From contig NZ_JAMOHY010000002.1 of assembly GCF_024448695.1 (NCBI RefSeq), positions 124,001-188,000 of the forward strand: a DNA stretch of 64,000 nucleotides, written 5' to 3'. The notes beneath the pieces were generated by a model. The model saw only the letters and a list, made by a program, of their open reading frames with translations, was not told the DNA's origin and made no database searches. A program made the position numbers and the translations under genes. Below are positions 44,969 through 57,451 of the stretch, in pieces (positions within the stretch are counted from its first letter, which is position 1; every line of letters starts with the position of its first letter). The stretch comes from Stutzerimonas stutzeri (GTDB taxonomy: Bacteria > Pseudomonadota > Gammaproteobacteria > Pseudomonadales > Pseudomonadaceae).

Positions 44969-46105
44969 CTAGCCCACGAAGCTTAGCAGAATGCCCGCAG
45001 CCACGGCAGAGCCGATGACCCCGGCCACATTAGGGCCCATCGCGTGCATGAGCAGGAAGTTTTGCGGATTCGCCTCAAGCCCAACCTTATTGGAAACACG
45101 CGCCGCCATGGGTACGGCTGAAACACCTGCAGAGCCAATAAGAGGGTTGATCTTGTTCGTACTGAACATATTCATAACCCTGGCCATCAGCACACCCGCA
45201 GCCGTACCGGCGCAGAATGCCACCAGGCCAAGCACTAATATTCCCAGTGTTTTTATCTGCAAGAAGGCGTCAGCTGATAGCTTCGAACCTACCGTCAGCC
45301 CAAGCAGGATGGTCACGATATTGATCAGCGCATTGCGCGTCGTATCCGCCAGCCGATCAACGACACCGCACTCGCGCAGCAGGTTGCCGAAAGCGAACAT
45401 CCCCACCAGCGGAGCTGCATCGGGCAGCAACATTCCGACAAGCAATGCCAGCATCAGGGGGAAGATGATCTTTTCCACATGACCGACAGGACGCAGCTGT
45501 TTCATGACAATGGCGCGCTCTTCCTTGGTTGTCAGCGCCCGCATGATGGGTGGCTGGAGCAACGGAACCAGAGCCATGTACGAATAGGCCGCCACAGCAA
45601 TAGGACCCAGCAGATGAGGTGCAAGCTTGGCGGTAACAAAAATCGAGGTAGGTCCGTCCGCTCCACCGATGATTGCGATCGATGCTGCTTCACGCAGGGT
45701 GAACTCCATTCCGGGAATACCCATCGCCGCCAGTGCCAAGGCGCCCAGCAGCGTCGCGAAAATCCCGAATTGAGCAGCAGCTCCCAAGAGCAATGTTTTC
45801 GGGTTGGCCAACATGGGGCCGAAATCGGTCATCGCCCCGACCCCCATGAAGATCAGCAGGGGAAACACGCTGGTCGGCAGGCCCACCTCATAGAACAGAT
45901 GCAGAATGCCTTGGCCCTCAGCCATATTCGCCACTGGAATATTGGCGAGCAGGCCACCGAAGCCAATCGGAATGAGCAACAACGGCTCAAAACCCTTGCG
46001 AATTGCCAGATAGATCAGCCCCAGACAGACCACGATCATCAGCAACTGCCCTGGCTCCACATGATACAGGCCGGTGCTTTGCCACAGCTTGAGCAACTTG
46101 TCCAT
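44969..46105 (-). CDS. oadB: Na+-translocating oxaloacetate decarboxylase beta subunit
   Basis: This 378-residue polytopic membrane protein carries [10 protein letters not shown], whose aspartate takes part in sodium binding and carboxybiotin decarboxylation in the family, and the C-terminal [15 protein letters not shown]. It couples decarboxylation of carboxybiotin to outward sodium transport. It lies 10 bp after oadA, and the order oadG-oadA-oadB is that of a complete pump. Confidence 0.92.
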   Translation of the reverse strand: MDKLLKLWQSTGLYHVEPGQLLMIVVCLGLIYLAIRKGFEPLLLIPIGFGGLLANIPVANMAEGQGILHLFYEVGLPTSVFPLLIFMGVGAMTDFGPMLANPKTLLLGAAAQFGIFATLLGALALAAMGIPGMEFTLREAASIAIIGGADGPTSIFVTAKLAPHLLGPIAVAAYSYMALVPLLQPPIMRALTTKEERAIVMKQLRPVGHVEKIIFPLMLALLVGMLLPDAAPLVGMFAFGNLLRECGVVDRLADTTRNALINIVTILLGLTVGSKLSADAFLQIKTLGILVLGLVAFCAGTAAGVLMARVMNMFSTNKINPLIGSAGVSAVPMAARVSNKVGLEANPQNFLLMHAMGPNVAGVIGSAVAAGILLSFVG

Positions 46106-46115
46106 GCAGCTCTCC

Positions 46116-47900
46116 TTAAGCGATGGTCAGCAGGCAATCGCCCACGGACACTGCGTCACCAACCTTGACGCTGACACCGGAGACCGTACCGGCCTTGAAG
46201 GCGCGAATCTCGGTTTCCATCTTCATGGCCTCAAGGATTATGACCAGATCACCTTCCTGCACGGACTGGCCTGGCTGTACCAGAACCTTAAAAATATTGC
46301 CTGCAAGCGGAGCCGTCTGAGGCTCACCACCAACCGCAGCGGGTACGCCCCCGGCAGGTGCCGGCGCTGCGCCCGGAGCAGCTCCGAGAGGCTTGATTCC
46401 CTCAATATCGCCCCCCTCGTCCACCTGCACCACAAATGATTTGCCGTTGACCTGAACCGTATAAACCTCTGGCTTTCCAGCCTCCAGCTGTGGCTTCTCG
46501 GCTCCACCTGGCGCCGGTTCGAATGCCGCAGGATTACCTCGATTCTCAAGGAATTTCAGGCCAATCTGAGGAAACAGTGCATAAGTGAGTACGTCATCGA
46601 TTACCTCACTCGCCAGTTGAATGCTTTTTTCCTGCGCCAAGGCTTTAAGCTCGGCAGTTAGCCTGTCCATTTCCGGCTCAAGCAGATCAGCCGGACGGCA
46701 CGTGATGGCTTCGGCGCCATCCAGCACCCGGCGCTGCAACTCGGCATTGAAGGGTGCAGGGGCTGCACCATACTCACCCTTGAGAATGCCGGCGGTTTCC
46801 TTGGTGATGGACTTGTAGCGTTCACCCGTGAGGACGTTGATAACGGCCTGGGTACCTACGATCTGGGAAGTCGGAGTGACCAGCGGAATGAAGCCGAGAT
46901 CTTCGCGTACGCGCGGAATTTCAGCGAGCACTTCATCGAACTTGTCGAGAGCACCCTGCTCCTTCAGTTGCCCTTCCATATTGGTGAGCATGCCGCCTGG
47001 CACCTGCGCCACGAGGATACGAGAATCAACTCCCTTGAGCGTGCCTTCGAATTTCGCGTATTTCTTGCGAACCTCACGGAAATAAGCGGCGATTTCTTCC
47101 AGCAGCTCAAGATCAAGGCCCGTATCGCGCTCGGTACCCTGGAAAATCGCAACAACCGATTCGGTCGGCGAATGCCCGTAGGTCATCGAAAGCGAGGACA
47201 CCGCGGTATCGACATTATCGATGCCGGCTTCAACCGCCTTGAGGATCGCCGCAGTCGACAATCCTGCGGTGGCATGGCACTGCATGTGAATCGGAATGGA
47301 AAGGCTAGTCTTGAGTCGCGATACGAGCTCGAATGCGGTGTAAGGCGCGAGAATGCCCGCCATGTCTTTGATCGCAATCGAATCGGCGCCCATGTCCTCG
47401 ATCTGCTTGGCCAGATCGACCCACATTTCTAGAGTATGTACCGGACTGGTGGTGTACGAGATGGTGCCCTGGGCGTGCTTGCCCTGCTGCCTGACAGCAC
47501 GCAGTGCGGTTTCCAGATTACGCGGATCGTTCATCGCATCGAACACGCGGAAGACATCCACTCCATTGACCGCTGCCCGCTCAACGAACTTTTCCACCAC
47601 ATCATCGGCGTAGTGCCGATAGCCAAGCAGGTTTTGGCCGCGCAGAAGCATCTGCTGACGTGTATTGGGCATCGCTTTCTTCAATTCGCGAATGCGATCC
47701 CAAGGATCTTCACCGAGATAACGGATACAGGAATCGAAGGTCGCACCACCCCAGGATTCAACCGACCAGAAACCGACGCGATCAAGCTTGTCGGCAATCG
47801 GCAACATGTCTTCAAGGCGAACGCGGGTAGCGAGAATGGACTGGTGGGCGTCACGCAACACCACATCGGTAATGCCGAGCGGTTGTTTAACTGAAGTCAT
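46116..47900 (-). CDS. oadA: Oxaloacetate decarboxylase alpha subunit
   Basis: This 594-residue protein has an N-terminal carboxyltransferase domain (about 5-270) with [12 protein letters not shown] and [11 protein letters not shown] conserved carboxylase domain follows, then a flexible Ala/Pro linker and a C-terminal biotinyl domain with EAMKMETE, where the lysine carries biotin. It transfers the carboxyl group from oxaloacetate to biotin. ATG 47900 starts the family N-terminus. Beta and gamma genes flank it, which favours the sodium pump over pyruvate carboxylase subunit B. Confidence 0.92.
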   Translation of the reverse strand: MTSVKQPLGITDVVLRDAHQSILATRVRLEDMLPIADKLDRVGFWSVESWGGATFDSCIRYLGEDPWDRIRELKKAMPNTRQQMLLRGQNLLGYRHYADDVVEKFVERAAVNGVDVFRVFDAMNDPRNLETALRAVRQQGKHAQGTISYTTSPVHTLEMWVDLAKQIEDMGADSIAIKDMAGILAPYTAFELVSRLKTSLSIPIHMQCHATAGLSTAAILKAVEAGIDNVDTAVSSLSMTYGHSPTESVVAIFQGTERDTGLDLELLEEIAAYFREVRKKYAKFEGTLKGVDSRILVAQVPGGMLTNMEGQLKEQGALDKFDEVLAEIPRVREDLGFIPLVTPTSQIVGTQAVINVLTGERYKSITKETAGILKGEYGAAPAPFNAELQRRVLDGAEAITCRPADLLEPEMDRLTAELKALAQEKSIQLASEVIDDVLTYALFPQIGLKFLENRGNPAAFEPAPGGAEKPQLEAGKPEVYTVQVNGKSFVVQVDEGGDIEGIKPLGAAPGAAPAPAGGVPAAVGGEPQTAPLAGNIFKVLVQPGQSVQEGDLVIILEAMKMETEIRAFKAGTVSGVSVKVGDAVSVGDCLLTIA

Positions 47901-47922
47901 GGAAGGAACTCCCTTTCCTGAA

Positions 47923-48171
47923 TCAACCACGGCGAGCGCGGTGCTGGTGAATGGCAGCCTGGATGGCCGCGAGGATGTCAGCGTCTGGCTGCGCCGTTGC
48001 GACAAGCTGCTGGTTACAGGCAGGCAGGTTTGTCGCCACTGGCTCGAAACGGCTGACCACGAGCGACATCAAGCGAATGCAGCCTATCAACAGAACGAGG
48101 AACAGGAAGACAGAACCTATACCGAACAGCATCAGTTCAAAGCCTTCGAGCAGGAGTTCGCTTGAGGTCAT
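47923..48171 (-). CDS. oadG: Oxaloacetate decarboxylase gamma subunit
   Basis: This 82-residue protein has one N-terminal membrane segment ([20 protein letters not shown]) typical of OadG and a hydrophilic C-terminus ending with basic residues. It holds alpha and beta together and assists zinc-dependent chemistry. ATG 48171 has AAGGG seven bases upstream, while ATG 48177 is too close to it. It is first of the oadGAB operon. Confidence 0.85.
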   Translation of the reverse strand: MTSSELLLEGFELMLFGIGSVFLFLVLLIGCIRLMSLVVSRFEPVATNLPACNQQLVATAQPDADILAAIQAAIHQHRARRG

Positions 48172-48230
48172 TGGCATACCCTTTCTTTCAGCAGCTCATG
48201 CCGCCTGTTATTCGTGATTGATTGGCTATA

Positions 48231-48254
48231 AGGTTTCGCCAGCTGACGAAACCT
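48231..48254. repeat. Perfect 8-bp inverted repeat upstream of oadG
   Basis: AGGTTTCG (48231-48238) and CGAAACCT (48247-48254) flank CCAGCTGA, which itself contains the palindrome CAGCTG. It lies between the mgtE stop and oadG. It could be an operator for oadGAB or a weak mgtE terminator. Confidence 0.5.
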
Positions 48255-48315
48255 GAGAACAGTAGCTCGCCCAACAGCCGCAAGGCAAATGCCAAATGGC
48301 CGCAGCAGAAAGAGA

Positions 48316-49761
48316 TCAGAGGAGAAAGAGCGTCGCCAGTCCAAGAAAAATGAAAAAACCTCCGCTGTCGGTAACGGCGGTGATCATCACACTCGCTCCC
48401 AGCGCAGGATCACGCCCCATGCGCGCCAGGGTTATCGGAATCAATACCCCCATCAGCGCGGCCAGTAGCAGGTTGAGGGTCATTGCAGCGGTCATGACCA
48501 GACCAAGCGACCAACTGCCATACAGCCAGTAGACCACCAAGCCAATCACTCCACCCCATATCAACCCGTTCAGCAGCCCCACTCCGACTTCCTTGCGCAG
48601 CAGCCGGGCACCGTTCCCGGTACCCATCTGATCCAGCGCCATCGCCCTGACGATCATGGTGATCGTCTGGTTGCCCGAGTTGCCACCAATACCCGCCACG
48701 ATAGGCATCAACGCCGCCAGAGCCACCAATTTTTCGATGGACCCGTCGAAAAGACCAATCACCCGCGATGCGACGAAGGCAGTAATCAGATTCAGGGCCA
48801 GCCACGCCCAGCGGTTGCGCAGCGATTTCCAGACAGACGCGAAGATATCCTCTTCTTCACGCAGACCCGCCATGTTGAGCACTTCGCTCTCACTTTCCTC
48901 ACGGATCAGGTCGACCATTTCATCAATGGTCAGTCGCCCGATGAGCTTGCCGCTCTTGTCCACTACAGGCGTGGAAACAAGGTCATAACGCTCGAAGGCC
49001 TGGGCTGCCTCGTAGGCATCTTCATCCGGATGGAAGGTGACCGGATCATTGGCCATTACCTCGGCCACCTGCTTTTCCGGATCATTGACCAGTAGGCGCT
49101 TGATCGGCAGGACGCCCTTGAGCACGCCGTCGTAATCCACCACGAACAGCTTGTCGGTATGTCCCGGCAGCTCTTTCAGCCGCCGCAGGTAGCGCAAGAC
49201 GACCTCAAGACTCACGTCCTCACGGATGGTGACCATCTCGAAGTCCATCAGCGCGCCGACCTGGTCCTCCTCATAGGACAGCGCCGAACGGACACGCTCG
49301 CGCTGTTGCGCGTCCAGCGTTTCCATCAGTTCATGGACAATGTCGCGAGGCAGTTCAGCGGCCAGATCAGCCAGCTCGTCGGCATCCATCTCCCTGGCAG
49401 CTGCCAGCAGCTCATGATCGTCCATGTCGGCGATCAGCGTCTCACGCACCGCATCAGACACTTCGAGCAGAATGTCACCGTCGCGTTCGGACTTGACCAG
49501 CTGCCAGACAGTCAGTCGCTCATCGAGCGGCAATGCTTCGAGGATGTGGGCAACGTCCGCGGGGTGCAGTGCTTCAAGCTTGCGTTGCAGCTCAACGAGA
49601 TTCTGCCGATGAACCAGGTTGTCGATCAGCTCCTGATGCTGGCCGCTCCCCTGGCGATGTACCAGATCCTCTACGAGCTTCTGACGCTGCAGCAGCTCGA
49701 CAACTTGCGCCAGACGATCCTGGAGACTTTCCTGCGGCTTTTTTGCTTCTACTTCAGTCAT
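48316..49761 (-). CDS. mgtE: Magnesium transporter MgtE
   Basis: This 481-residue protein has an N-terminal superhelical domain (about 25-170), two CBS domains (about 175-300) and five C-terminal membrane segments (about 320-481) with PIVAGIGGNSGNQTITMIVR in the pore region. It is a magnesium-gated channel, closed by cytoplasmic Mg2+ bound to the N/CBS domains. It lies upstream of oadG on the same strand with a 144-bp gap. I see no recognisable riboswitch in its leader. Confidence 0.93.
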   Translation of the reverse strand: MTEVEAKKPQESLQDRLAQVVELLQRQKLVEDLVHRQGSGQHQELIDNLVHRQNLVELQRKLEALHPADVAHILEALPLDERLTVWQLVKSERDGDILLEVSDAVRETLIADMDDHELLAAAREMDADELADLAAELPRDIVHELMETLDAQQRERVRSALSYEEDQVGALMDFEMVTIREDVSLEVVLRYLRRLKELPGHTDKLFVVDYDGVLKGVLPIKRLLVNDPEKQVAEVMANDPVTFHPDEDAYEAAQAFERYDLVSTPVVDKSGKLIGRLTIDEMVDLIREESESEVLNMAGLREEEDIFASVWKSLRNRWAWLALNLITAFVASRVIGLFDGSIEKLVALAALMPIVAGIGGNSGNQTITMIVRAMALDQMGTGNGARLLRKEVGVGLLNGLIWGGVIGLVVYWLYGSWSLGLVMTAAMTLNLLLAALMGVLIPITLARMGRDPALGASVMITAVTDSGGFFIFLGLATLFLL

Positions 49762-50085
49762 GGCGCACTCCGCCCCCGACGGACGGAGCGCGCCAGGGGA
49801 TCAATCATTCAAAACGTGATTGGCCAGCAAAAATCGTGTACGACTACAGGGCAAATCCATGAGGGGGATCCAAAGGCCCGAAAGGGCGGACCGCGCAATA
49901 ATAACACTGCAGTCGCCATCCCAGACCACGAAATACAGGCAATACAACCGCTTGCGCGTTACATCACGGCGAGCGCAGATCTCGCCGTCCTGTCGACGCA
50001 TTCACGTTGTGAGAAGACACGGCTGCAACGAATGCAATTATTGGCTAGGGTCTGCTGACCCTGAAGATCGTCAAGGAGGACGACC
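49762..50085. other. 324-bp divergent intergenic region mgtE / DUF4124 protein
   Basis: No gene is supported here. It contains the promoter regions of mgtE (leftward) and the DUF4124 protein (rightward). A 6-bp inverted repeat CAATCA/TGATTG lies at about 49804-49824. I found no convincing -35/-10 pair, riboswitch or other feature. Confidence 0.5.
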
Positions 50086-50574
50086 ATGAACAAGCTGCTT
50101 GCTTCGGGCTGTTGTGCCCTGCTGCTCACCACCACGCCCACGCTTGCCACAAGCATTTATCGCTGCGTCGATGAAACAGGGCATCTAACCTTCACCCGCC
50201 AAGGCTGCCCGACTCACCAGACCTCCGAGAAGCAGCAGGCGTTCAATCCAACGCCCAGCTCCAGCACAACCGTACCCATGGCGAAGCCTCAGAAACAGCG
50301 CACCGAGCGCCGAAAGAAAGACCAGCCGCTGACCATCGTCGGTGAGCAGGATGACGGCTGCGGCAACCGCATGACCGGCAGCGCAAGACGCAACGCCATG
50401 ATCAGCCAGCAAAGCCGCCCCGGCATGACCCGCGCCGACATTGAAAGCACCTTCGGCAAACCGGACAGCATCACCAGCCGCAACGGCCAGGTGCAGTACC
50501 GCTACAGCGCCCGCAAGGGCCGAACCCACACCATCAGCTTCGATGAGAACGGCTGCGTGCGCGGCAAGCACTGA
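50086..50574 (+). CDS. Secreted DUF4124-type protein with BamE/SmpA-like C-terminal motif
   Basis: This 162-residue protein has a signal peptide (MNKLLASGCCALLLTTTPTLA) and a DUF4124-like N-terminal core (IYRCVDETGHLTFTRQGCP). After a Lys/Gln/Arg-rich linker the C-terminal segment RPGMTRADIESTFGKPDSIT resembles the SmpA/OmlA (BamE-like) motif. GGAGG lies 5-6 bases before the ATG. It is predicted periplasmic, with a possible disulphide pair. Function is unknown. A strong terminator follows. Confidence 0.7.
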   Translation: MNKLLASGCCALLLTTTPTLATSIYRCVDETGHLTFTRQGCPTHQTSEKQQAFNPTPSSSTTVPMAKPQKQRTERRKKDQPLTIVGEQDDGCGNRMTGSARRNAMISQQSRPGMTRADIESTFGKPDSITSRNGQVQYRYSARKGRTHTISFDENGCVRGKH

Positions 50575-50586
50575 AGACAGAAAATG

Positions 50587-50620
50587 AAAAAAGGGCCTGC
50601 ATCACTGCAGGCCCTTTTTT
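50587..50620 (+). terminator. Intrinsic terminator after the DUF4124 gene
   Basis: The stem AAAAAAGGGCCTGCA (50587-50601) pairs with TGCAGGCCCTTTTTT (50606-50620) around a TCAC loop. It ends in a T-run and is followed by the CCA end of the tRNA-Arg gene, which is on the other strand. Confidence 0.92.
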
Positions 50621-50623
50621 GTT

Positions 50624-50700
50624 TGGCGGACTCAGGAGGATTCGAACCTCCGACCGCTCGGTTCGTAGCCGAGTACTCTATCCAGCTGAGCTATGAGTCC
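50624..50700 (-). tRNA. tRNA-Arg (ACG), copy 1
   Basis: This 77-nt tRNA has acceptor arms GGACTCA/TGAGTCC, encoded CCA and a CTCGG/CCGAG anticodon stem. The loop CTACGAA has anticodon ACG, and A34 should be edited to inosine by TadA. It is identical in sequence to copy 2, with a 72-bp spacer. Confidence 0.96.
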
Positions 50701-50772
50701 GTATTGCGCTTTTAGACCAGATCACCCCTGGCTTAAACAATGAAGCGCATTGCTGCGATTCACTTTTAATAG

Positions 50773-50849
50773 TGGCGGACTCAGGAGGATTCGAACCTCC
50801 GACCGCTCGGTTCGTAGCCGAGTACTCTATCCAGCTGAGCTATGAGTCC
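50773..50849 (-). tRNA. tRNA-Arg (ACG), copy 2
   Basis: This 77-nt tRNA is identical to copy 1, with encoded CCA at 50773-50775 and anticodon ACG. The two copies form a tandem array transcribed leftward, probably from a promoter between this gene and the tRNA-Ser. Confidence 0.96.
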
Positions 50850-50954
50850 ACTAAGGGTGCGCATTATAAGTTCGTGATTCCACCGGTCAAGCTCTTTGAT
50901 TCAATGAATTCCATCAAATCTGAACACTTGAACCATCCACGATCCCGCTACGCA

Positions 50955-51048
<94 letters not shown>

Positions 51049-51109
51049 GCAACACGGGGCGCATAATACCCGCCTTTACCCCGCTTGCAAAGCGAAAAAT
51101 CGAGAAAAA

Positions 51110-51295
51110 TTAATGGTTTGGTTCCTGATCTTTCTCTTTCTGGATCCGTTGATAAATTTCCTCGCGATGCACCGCAACCTCTTTGGGGGCATTCACTCCT
51201 ATACGCACCTGGTTTCCCTTTACACCCAACACAGTGACGGTCACATCGTCACCCACCATCAGGGTCTCTCCGACCCGGCGAGTCAGAATCAGCAT
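51110..51295 (-). CDS. csrA: Carbon storage regulator CsrA/RsmA
   Basis: This 61-residue RNA-binding dimer protein has the CsrA core [20 protein letters not shown] and [15 protein letters not shown], including Arg44. It binds GGA motifs in mRNA leaders and represses translation; in Pseudomonas it acts in the Gac/Rsm pathway on biofilm, motility and virulence genes. AAGGAG precedes the ATG. The order alaS-lysC-csrA followed by tRNAs is conserved in pseudomonads. Confidence 0.96.
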   Translation of the reverse strand: MLILTRRVGETLMVGDDVTVTVLGVKGNQVRIGVNAPKEVAVHREEIYQRIQKEKDQEPNH

Positions 51296-51475
51296 TCCTT
51301 TCTCCTTAAAACGGATTCAGTTCAGTAAACAGTCTGCAAAGATAAAGGCGGATAATGTTCCGCAGGACATGAAACCTGGAGCTTTTCACCAGCTATTGAC
51401 CAGCAACGGCAAGCCTAAAGTTCCTTTTACAGCCTTCCAAACGACGGAAGGTTCGAGCTTTGCATCAAATCAGGC

Positions 51476-52711
51476 TCATTCCCCTTTCCCAGCCGGGGCA
51501 TCCAGATCAAACGCGGTGTGCAACGCACGCACCGCCAGCTCCAGATATTTCTCTTCGATGACCACTGACACCTTGATTTCCGAGGTGGAAATCATCTGGA
51601 TATTGATATTTTCCTTGGCCAAGGCTTCGAACATGCGGCTGGCGACACCGGCATGCGAGCGCATGCCAACGCCGACAATAGACACCTTCGCGATATCAAC
51701 ATCCCCAACAACTTCGCGCGCACCCATTTCCTGCGCGATGTGCTCAAGCACATGCAGCGCATTCTGATAGTCGTTGCGATGAACAGTGAAGGTGAAATCG
51801 GTGGTGTTATCGTGCGCGACGTTCTGCACGATCATGTCCACTTCAACATTTGCCGCACTGATCGGGCCGAGAATCTTGAACGCCACACCGGGCGTATCCG
51901 GCACACCACGGATCGTCAGCTTGGCCTCGTCACGGTTGAAAGCGATGCCGGAAATGATGGGCTGTTCCATGGAGTCCTCTTCGTCAAGGGTAATAAGGGT
52001 TCCCGGACCCTCTTTAAAGCTGTGCAGCACACGCAGAGGTACGCCGTACTTGCCGGCGAACTCAACGGCTCGAATCTGCAGCACCTTGGAGCCGAGACTG
52101 GCCATTTCCAGCATCTCCTCGAAGGTTATCTTCTCCAGGCGCTGCGCCTTGGCTACTACTCGGGGATCGGTTGTGTACACGCCATCCACATCGGTGTAGA
52201 TCTGGCATTCATCAGCCTTCAAGGCCGCCGCCAGCGCAACGCCGGTGGTGTCCGAGCCGCCACGTCCAAGCGTGGTGATATTGCCCGCTTCATCCACACC
52301 CTGGAAGCCGGCAACCACCACTACACGCCCGGCCTTGAGCTCCTTGCGAATATTCTGCGCATCAATTTGCAGAATGCGCGCCTTGGTATGCGAGCCGTCG
52401 GTAAGGATACGCACCTGGCTGCCCGTATAGGAAACAGCCGGCACACCGATCTTGATCAGCGCCATGGCCAGCAAGGCAATGGTCACCTGCTCGCCTGTCG
52501 AGACCATCACATCCAGTTCACGGGAAACAGGTCGCTCACTGATCTGCCGGGCCAGGTCAATCAGCCGATTGGTTTCACCGCTCATGGCCGAGACCACCAC
52601 GACGATATCGTCACCGTTATCACGGAACGTCTTGACCTTCGCCGCCACCTGCTCAATGCGCTCGACGGAGCCCACCGAGGTCCCTCCAAACTTCTGTACG
52701 ATCAACGCCAT
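51476..52711 (-). CDS. lysC: Aspartate kinase LysC
   Basis: This 411-residue aspartokinase has N-terminal KFGGTSVGS (nucleotide/aspartate site) and two C-terminal ACT domains (from about 260) that mediate lysine and threonine inhibition. It phosphorylates aspartate as the first step to lysine, threonine and methionine. ATG 52711 starts MALIVQKFGGTS; the upstream frame has no family character. Pseudomonas lysC genes often have an internal start for a beta subunit; this was not examined in detail. Confidence 0.95.
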   Translation of the reverse strand: MALIVQKFGGTSVGSVERIEQVAAKVKTFRDNGDDIVVVVSAMSGETNRLIDLARQISERPVSRELDVMVSTGEQVTIALLAMALIKIGVPAVSYTGSQVRILTDGSHTKARILQIDAQNIRKELKAGRVVVVAGFQGVDEAGNITTLGRGGSDTTGVALAAALKADECQIYTDVDGVYTTDPRVVAKAQRLEKITFEEMLEMASLGSKVLQIRAVEFAGKYGVPLRVLHSFKEGPGTLITLDEEDSMEQPIISGIAFNRDEAKLTIRGVPDTPGVAFKILGPISAANVEVDMIVQNVAHDNTTDFTFTVHRNDYQNALHVLEHIAQEMGAREVVGDVDIAKVSIVGVGMRSHAGVASRMFEALAKENINIQMISTSEIKVSVVIEEKYLELAVRALHTAFDLDAPAGKGE

Positions 52712-52852
52712 TTCATTGCCGCCTAAGCCATTCGTTAAAAAACAACCCATTCATCACCAGGGCCTCGGGCGACAGCCAGTCCGACTCTTGCGATGCCTCA
52801 TCATCCGCAGGGCGACTCGCTCACCGCCCTGCCAGTGCTGACCTGGTTATCC

Positions 52853-55477
<2,625 letters not shown>

Positions 55478-55693
55478 AGATCTCTTCCAGAAGACTGCGA
55501 CCGAATGGCTGCAAAACGGCACAGTGAGACAAACAGCCGCCTTGCAACTATCCAAAGGGATAATCGGCAAAGGGCCGCATTATATCGGGCCTGCGCGCTG
55601 CGCATAGGGGATAACTTCGATTGAATCAAGCTATTTGATGGCAGAACGCGAGTATTCGCGCCGATACGCCATCAAAGAGCCATCGAATGCAAG

Positions 55694-56920
55694 TCAACGC
55701 AGCAGACGGGTATCCAGAACCGACGAAGCGCCACCGAGCAACGTCTCGGTGATACTGACGAAATCCTCGGTGGTGACCTTGTCCAGGCGCATCAACCCAC
55801 GCGCCACATCGTCCAGCGAATGACGGTTCTTGCTGCGCTGGCGGATTTCCCGGTCGAGTTCCTGCAGCAGCAAGACGGCTCGTGCAGTAACAGGGCCGGT
55901 GGATCGCTCCGTGCGCAGTGATTTGACCTTGCTGCTCCATTGCCCCAGATGCTTACGGACAGCCTGATAGCGATCCTCGCTCATGCCGCCGGCGCGACGC
56001 ATCAGCTCGATGGCGTAATACTCGGCCAGCCCTTCGCTGATCCAGTCGCTGCGATCGGCATCGCTGATGCGACTGAACACATGAACCAGCTCGTGCACCA
56101 GCGAGCTGGTGCCATTCTCGCTGACCAATGGGCGGTCGGCATGCATGTACAGGGAGTTGGGGCCGGACAGACCGCCGCGCCACATGGGATCACCAGCGCC
56201 CACGATCAGCAGTTTTTTCGGGTCCCGCGGAAAGACGCTCTGCACCTCGGGCCAGACGAAGGTCAGCAGCGTCAGGATATCCATCCGACGCACCCCTTCG
56301 CCTACCGGAGCCGCAACCGTCACGTCGGTTTCACCGAGCCTGGCCCGGCGAGTGCCGAGCTTGCCGGCGAGAATCCAGCCGGTTGGTCTATCGAACAGCC
56401 GCTCGGGATTGTCGATACGGAAGCGGTTCTTGCCGATGCGCGGCCAGCCCGTTTCCACACTCTTCCAGCCCTCAGGCAACTCGAATGACAGGCGCGACAC
56501 CAGCCGGACGCCGTCCCGAACATCGACTCGCCCGGCAGGCACCAGGTCATCGCCTCGCAACAGCGCCCAGTCGGGGGTCATGCGTGCATCGAAGCGGCCG
56601 TTGTCACGCTGATGGCTGATCCGTACCCGATAACCCAAGCGTGCCTTGCCGGCAGCCGGTCGCCAGAGGCCACGGCCAGCCTCCTCCTCCCAGTGGCCCT
56701 TGGCATCGGTTTCGAAATCGCTGTAAAGGCCTTCATCACCGAGGTTGAAATCGACATAGGCGATGGCACTGCCCTCCTCAAGCACCAGCTCGACCTCGGC
56801 CACATCCTGTTCGGGCAGGAATTTGACGTTGAAGTCCAGATCGACACGTTTGGCCGCGTGGGTCGGACCCGCAGACAGGCACAGCAGAACGGCGAACAGA
56901 GATAGCAGGCGGAGGAACAT
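55694..56920 (-). CDS. Exported HExxH metallopeptidase-like protein
   Basis: This 408-residue protein has a signal peptide (MFLRLLSLFAVLLCLSAGPTHA) and a C-terminal zinc-protease-like motif LVHELVHVFSRI (HExxH). EGLAEYYAIELMRR follows about 20 residues later and would supply the glutamate ligand of a gluzincin. The N-terminal 200 residues are beta-rich, as in M61-type proteins. No substrate is known. It lies between alaS and ycgN on the same strand. Confidence 0.72.
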   Translation of the reverse strand: MFLRLLSLFAVLLCLSAGPTHAAKRVDLDFNVKFLPEQDVAEVELVLEEGSAIAYVDFNLGDEGLYSDFETDAKGHWEEEAGRGLWRPAAGKARLGYRVRISHQRDNGRFDARMTPDWALLRGDDLVPAGRVDVRDGVRLVSRLSFELPEGWKSVETGWPRIGKNRFRIDNPERLFDRPTGWILAGKLGTRRARLGETDVTVAAPVGEGVRRMDILTLLTFVWPEVQSVFPRDPKKLLIVGAGDPMWRGGLSGPNSLYMHADRPLVSENGTSSLVHELVHVFSRISDADRSDWISEGLAEYYAIELMRRAGGMSEDRYQAVRKHLGQWSSKVKSLRTERSTGPVTARAVLLLQELDREIRQRSKNRHSLDDVARGLMRLDKVTTEDFVSITETLLGGASSVLDTRLLR

Positions 56921-56973
56921 GGGGTGACTCCAGACAAAGATTCAGTGCTAAGACGACGTGCCCCGGCCTAGAT

Positions 56974-57423
56974 TCAACCGGCACGGAAAATCAGATGATC
57001 CTCCCAGTCGTCCTCGGCCACGGTGCCCTCGGCGAGCATCCGCCCTGATTGGGAAATACGCTCGACATGCACCGCCTGCGGATCACCACACACCAGATGA
57101 TGCCAAAGGGGCAGGTCCTTGCCTTCGGCGACGAGTCGATAGCCACAAGTGGGCGGCAGCCATTTGAACTGTGCCGCATCAGCAGCCGTCAGCTGGATGC
57201 AATCAGGCACGCTGGCGCGGCGATTGGGATAATCCGTGCAACGGCAGCTATGCAGATCAAGGAGTTTGCAGGCGATGCGGGTGTAGTAGACGCAGCCATC
57301 CTCCTCATCCTCAAGCTTCTGCAGGCAACACAGGCCGCAACCGTCGCACAGCGACTCCCATTCCTCTGCGTCCAGCTCGACCAGGGTCTTGCGCTTCCAG
57401 AAGGGTTCGACTTTCGCCGCCAT
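56974..57423 (-). CDS. ycgN: YcgN family cysteine-cluster protein (UPF0260)
   Basis: This 149-residue protein has the family cysteine cluster, [16 protein letters not shown] followed by [19 protein letters not shown] and VPDC. The cysteines suggest metal or iron-sulphur binding, not proven. It follows ycgL and rnd on the same strand, the order seen in other pseudomonads. Function is unknown. Confidence 0.87.
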   Translation of the reverse strand: MAAKVEPFWKRKTLVELDAEEWESLCDGCGLCCLQKLEDEEDGCVYYTRIACKLLDLHSCRCTDYPNRRASVPDCIQLTAADAAQFKWLPPTCGYRLVAEGKDLPLWHHLVCGDPQAVHVERISQSGRMLAEGTVAEDDWEDHLIFRAG

Positions 57424-57451
57424 CAGTCCACCTCGAACAGGGATGCTGTCG

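Noticed and set aside
50624-50849. A direct repeat of about 77 bp with a 72-bp spacer
   Set aside because: It first looks like a CRISPR-like or duplicated element but is two identical tRNA-Arg(ACG) genes. No CRISPR array was seen anywhere in the window.
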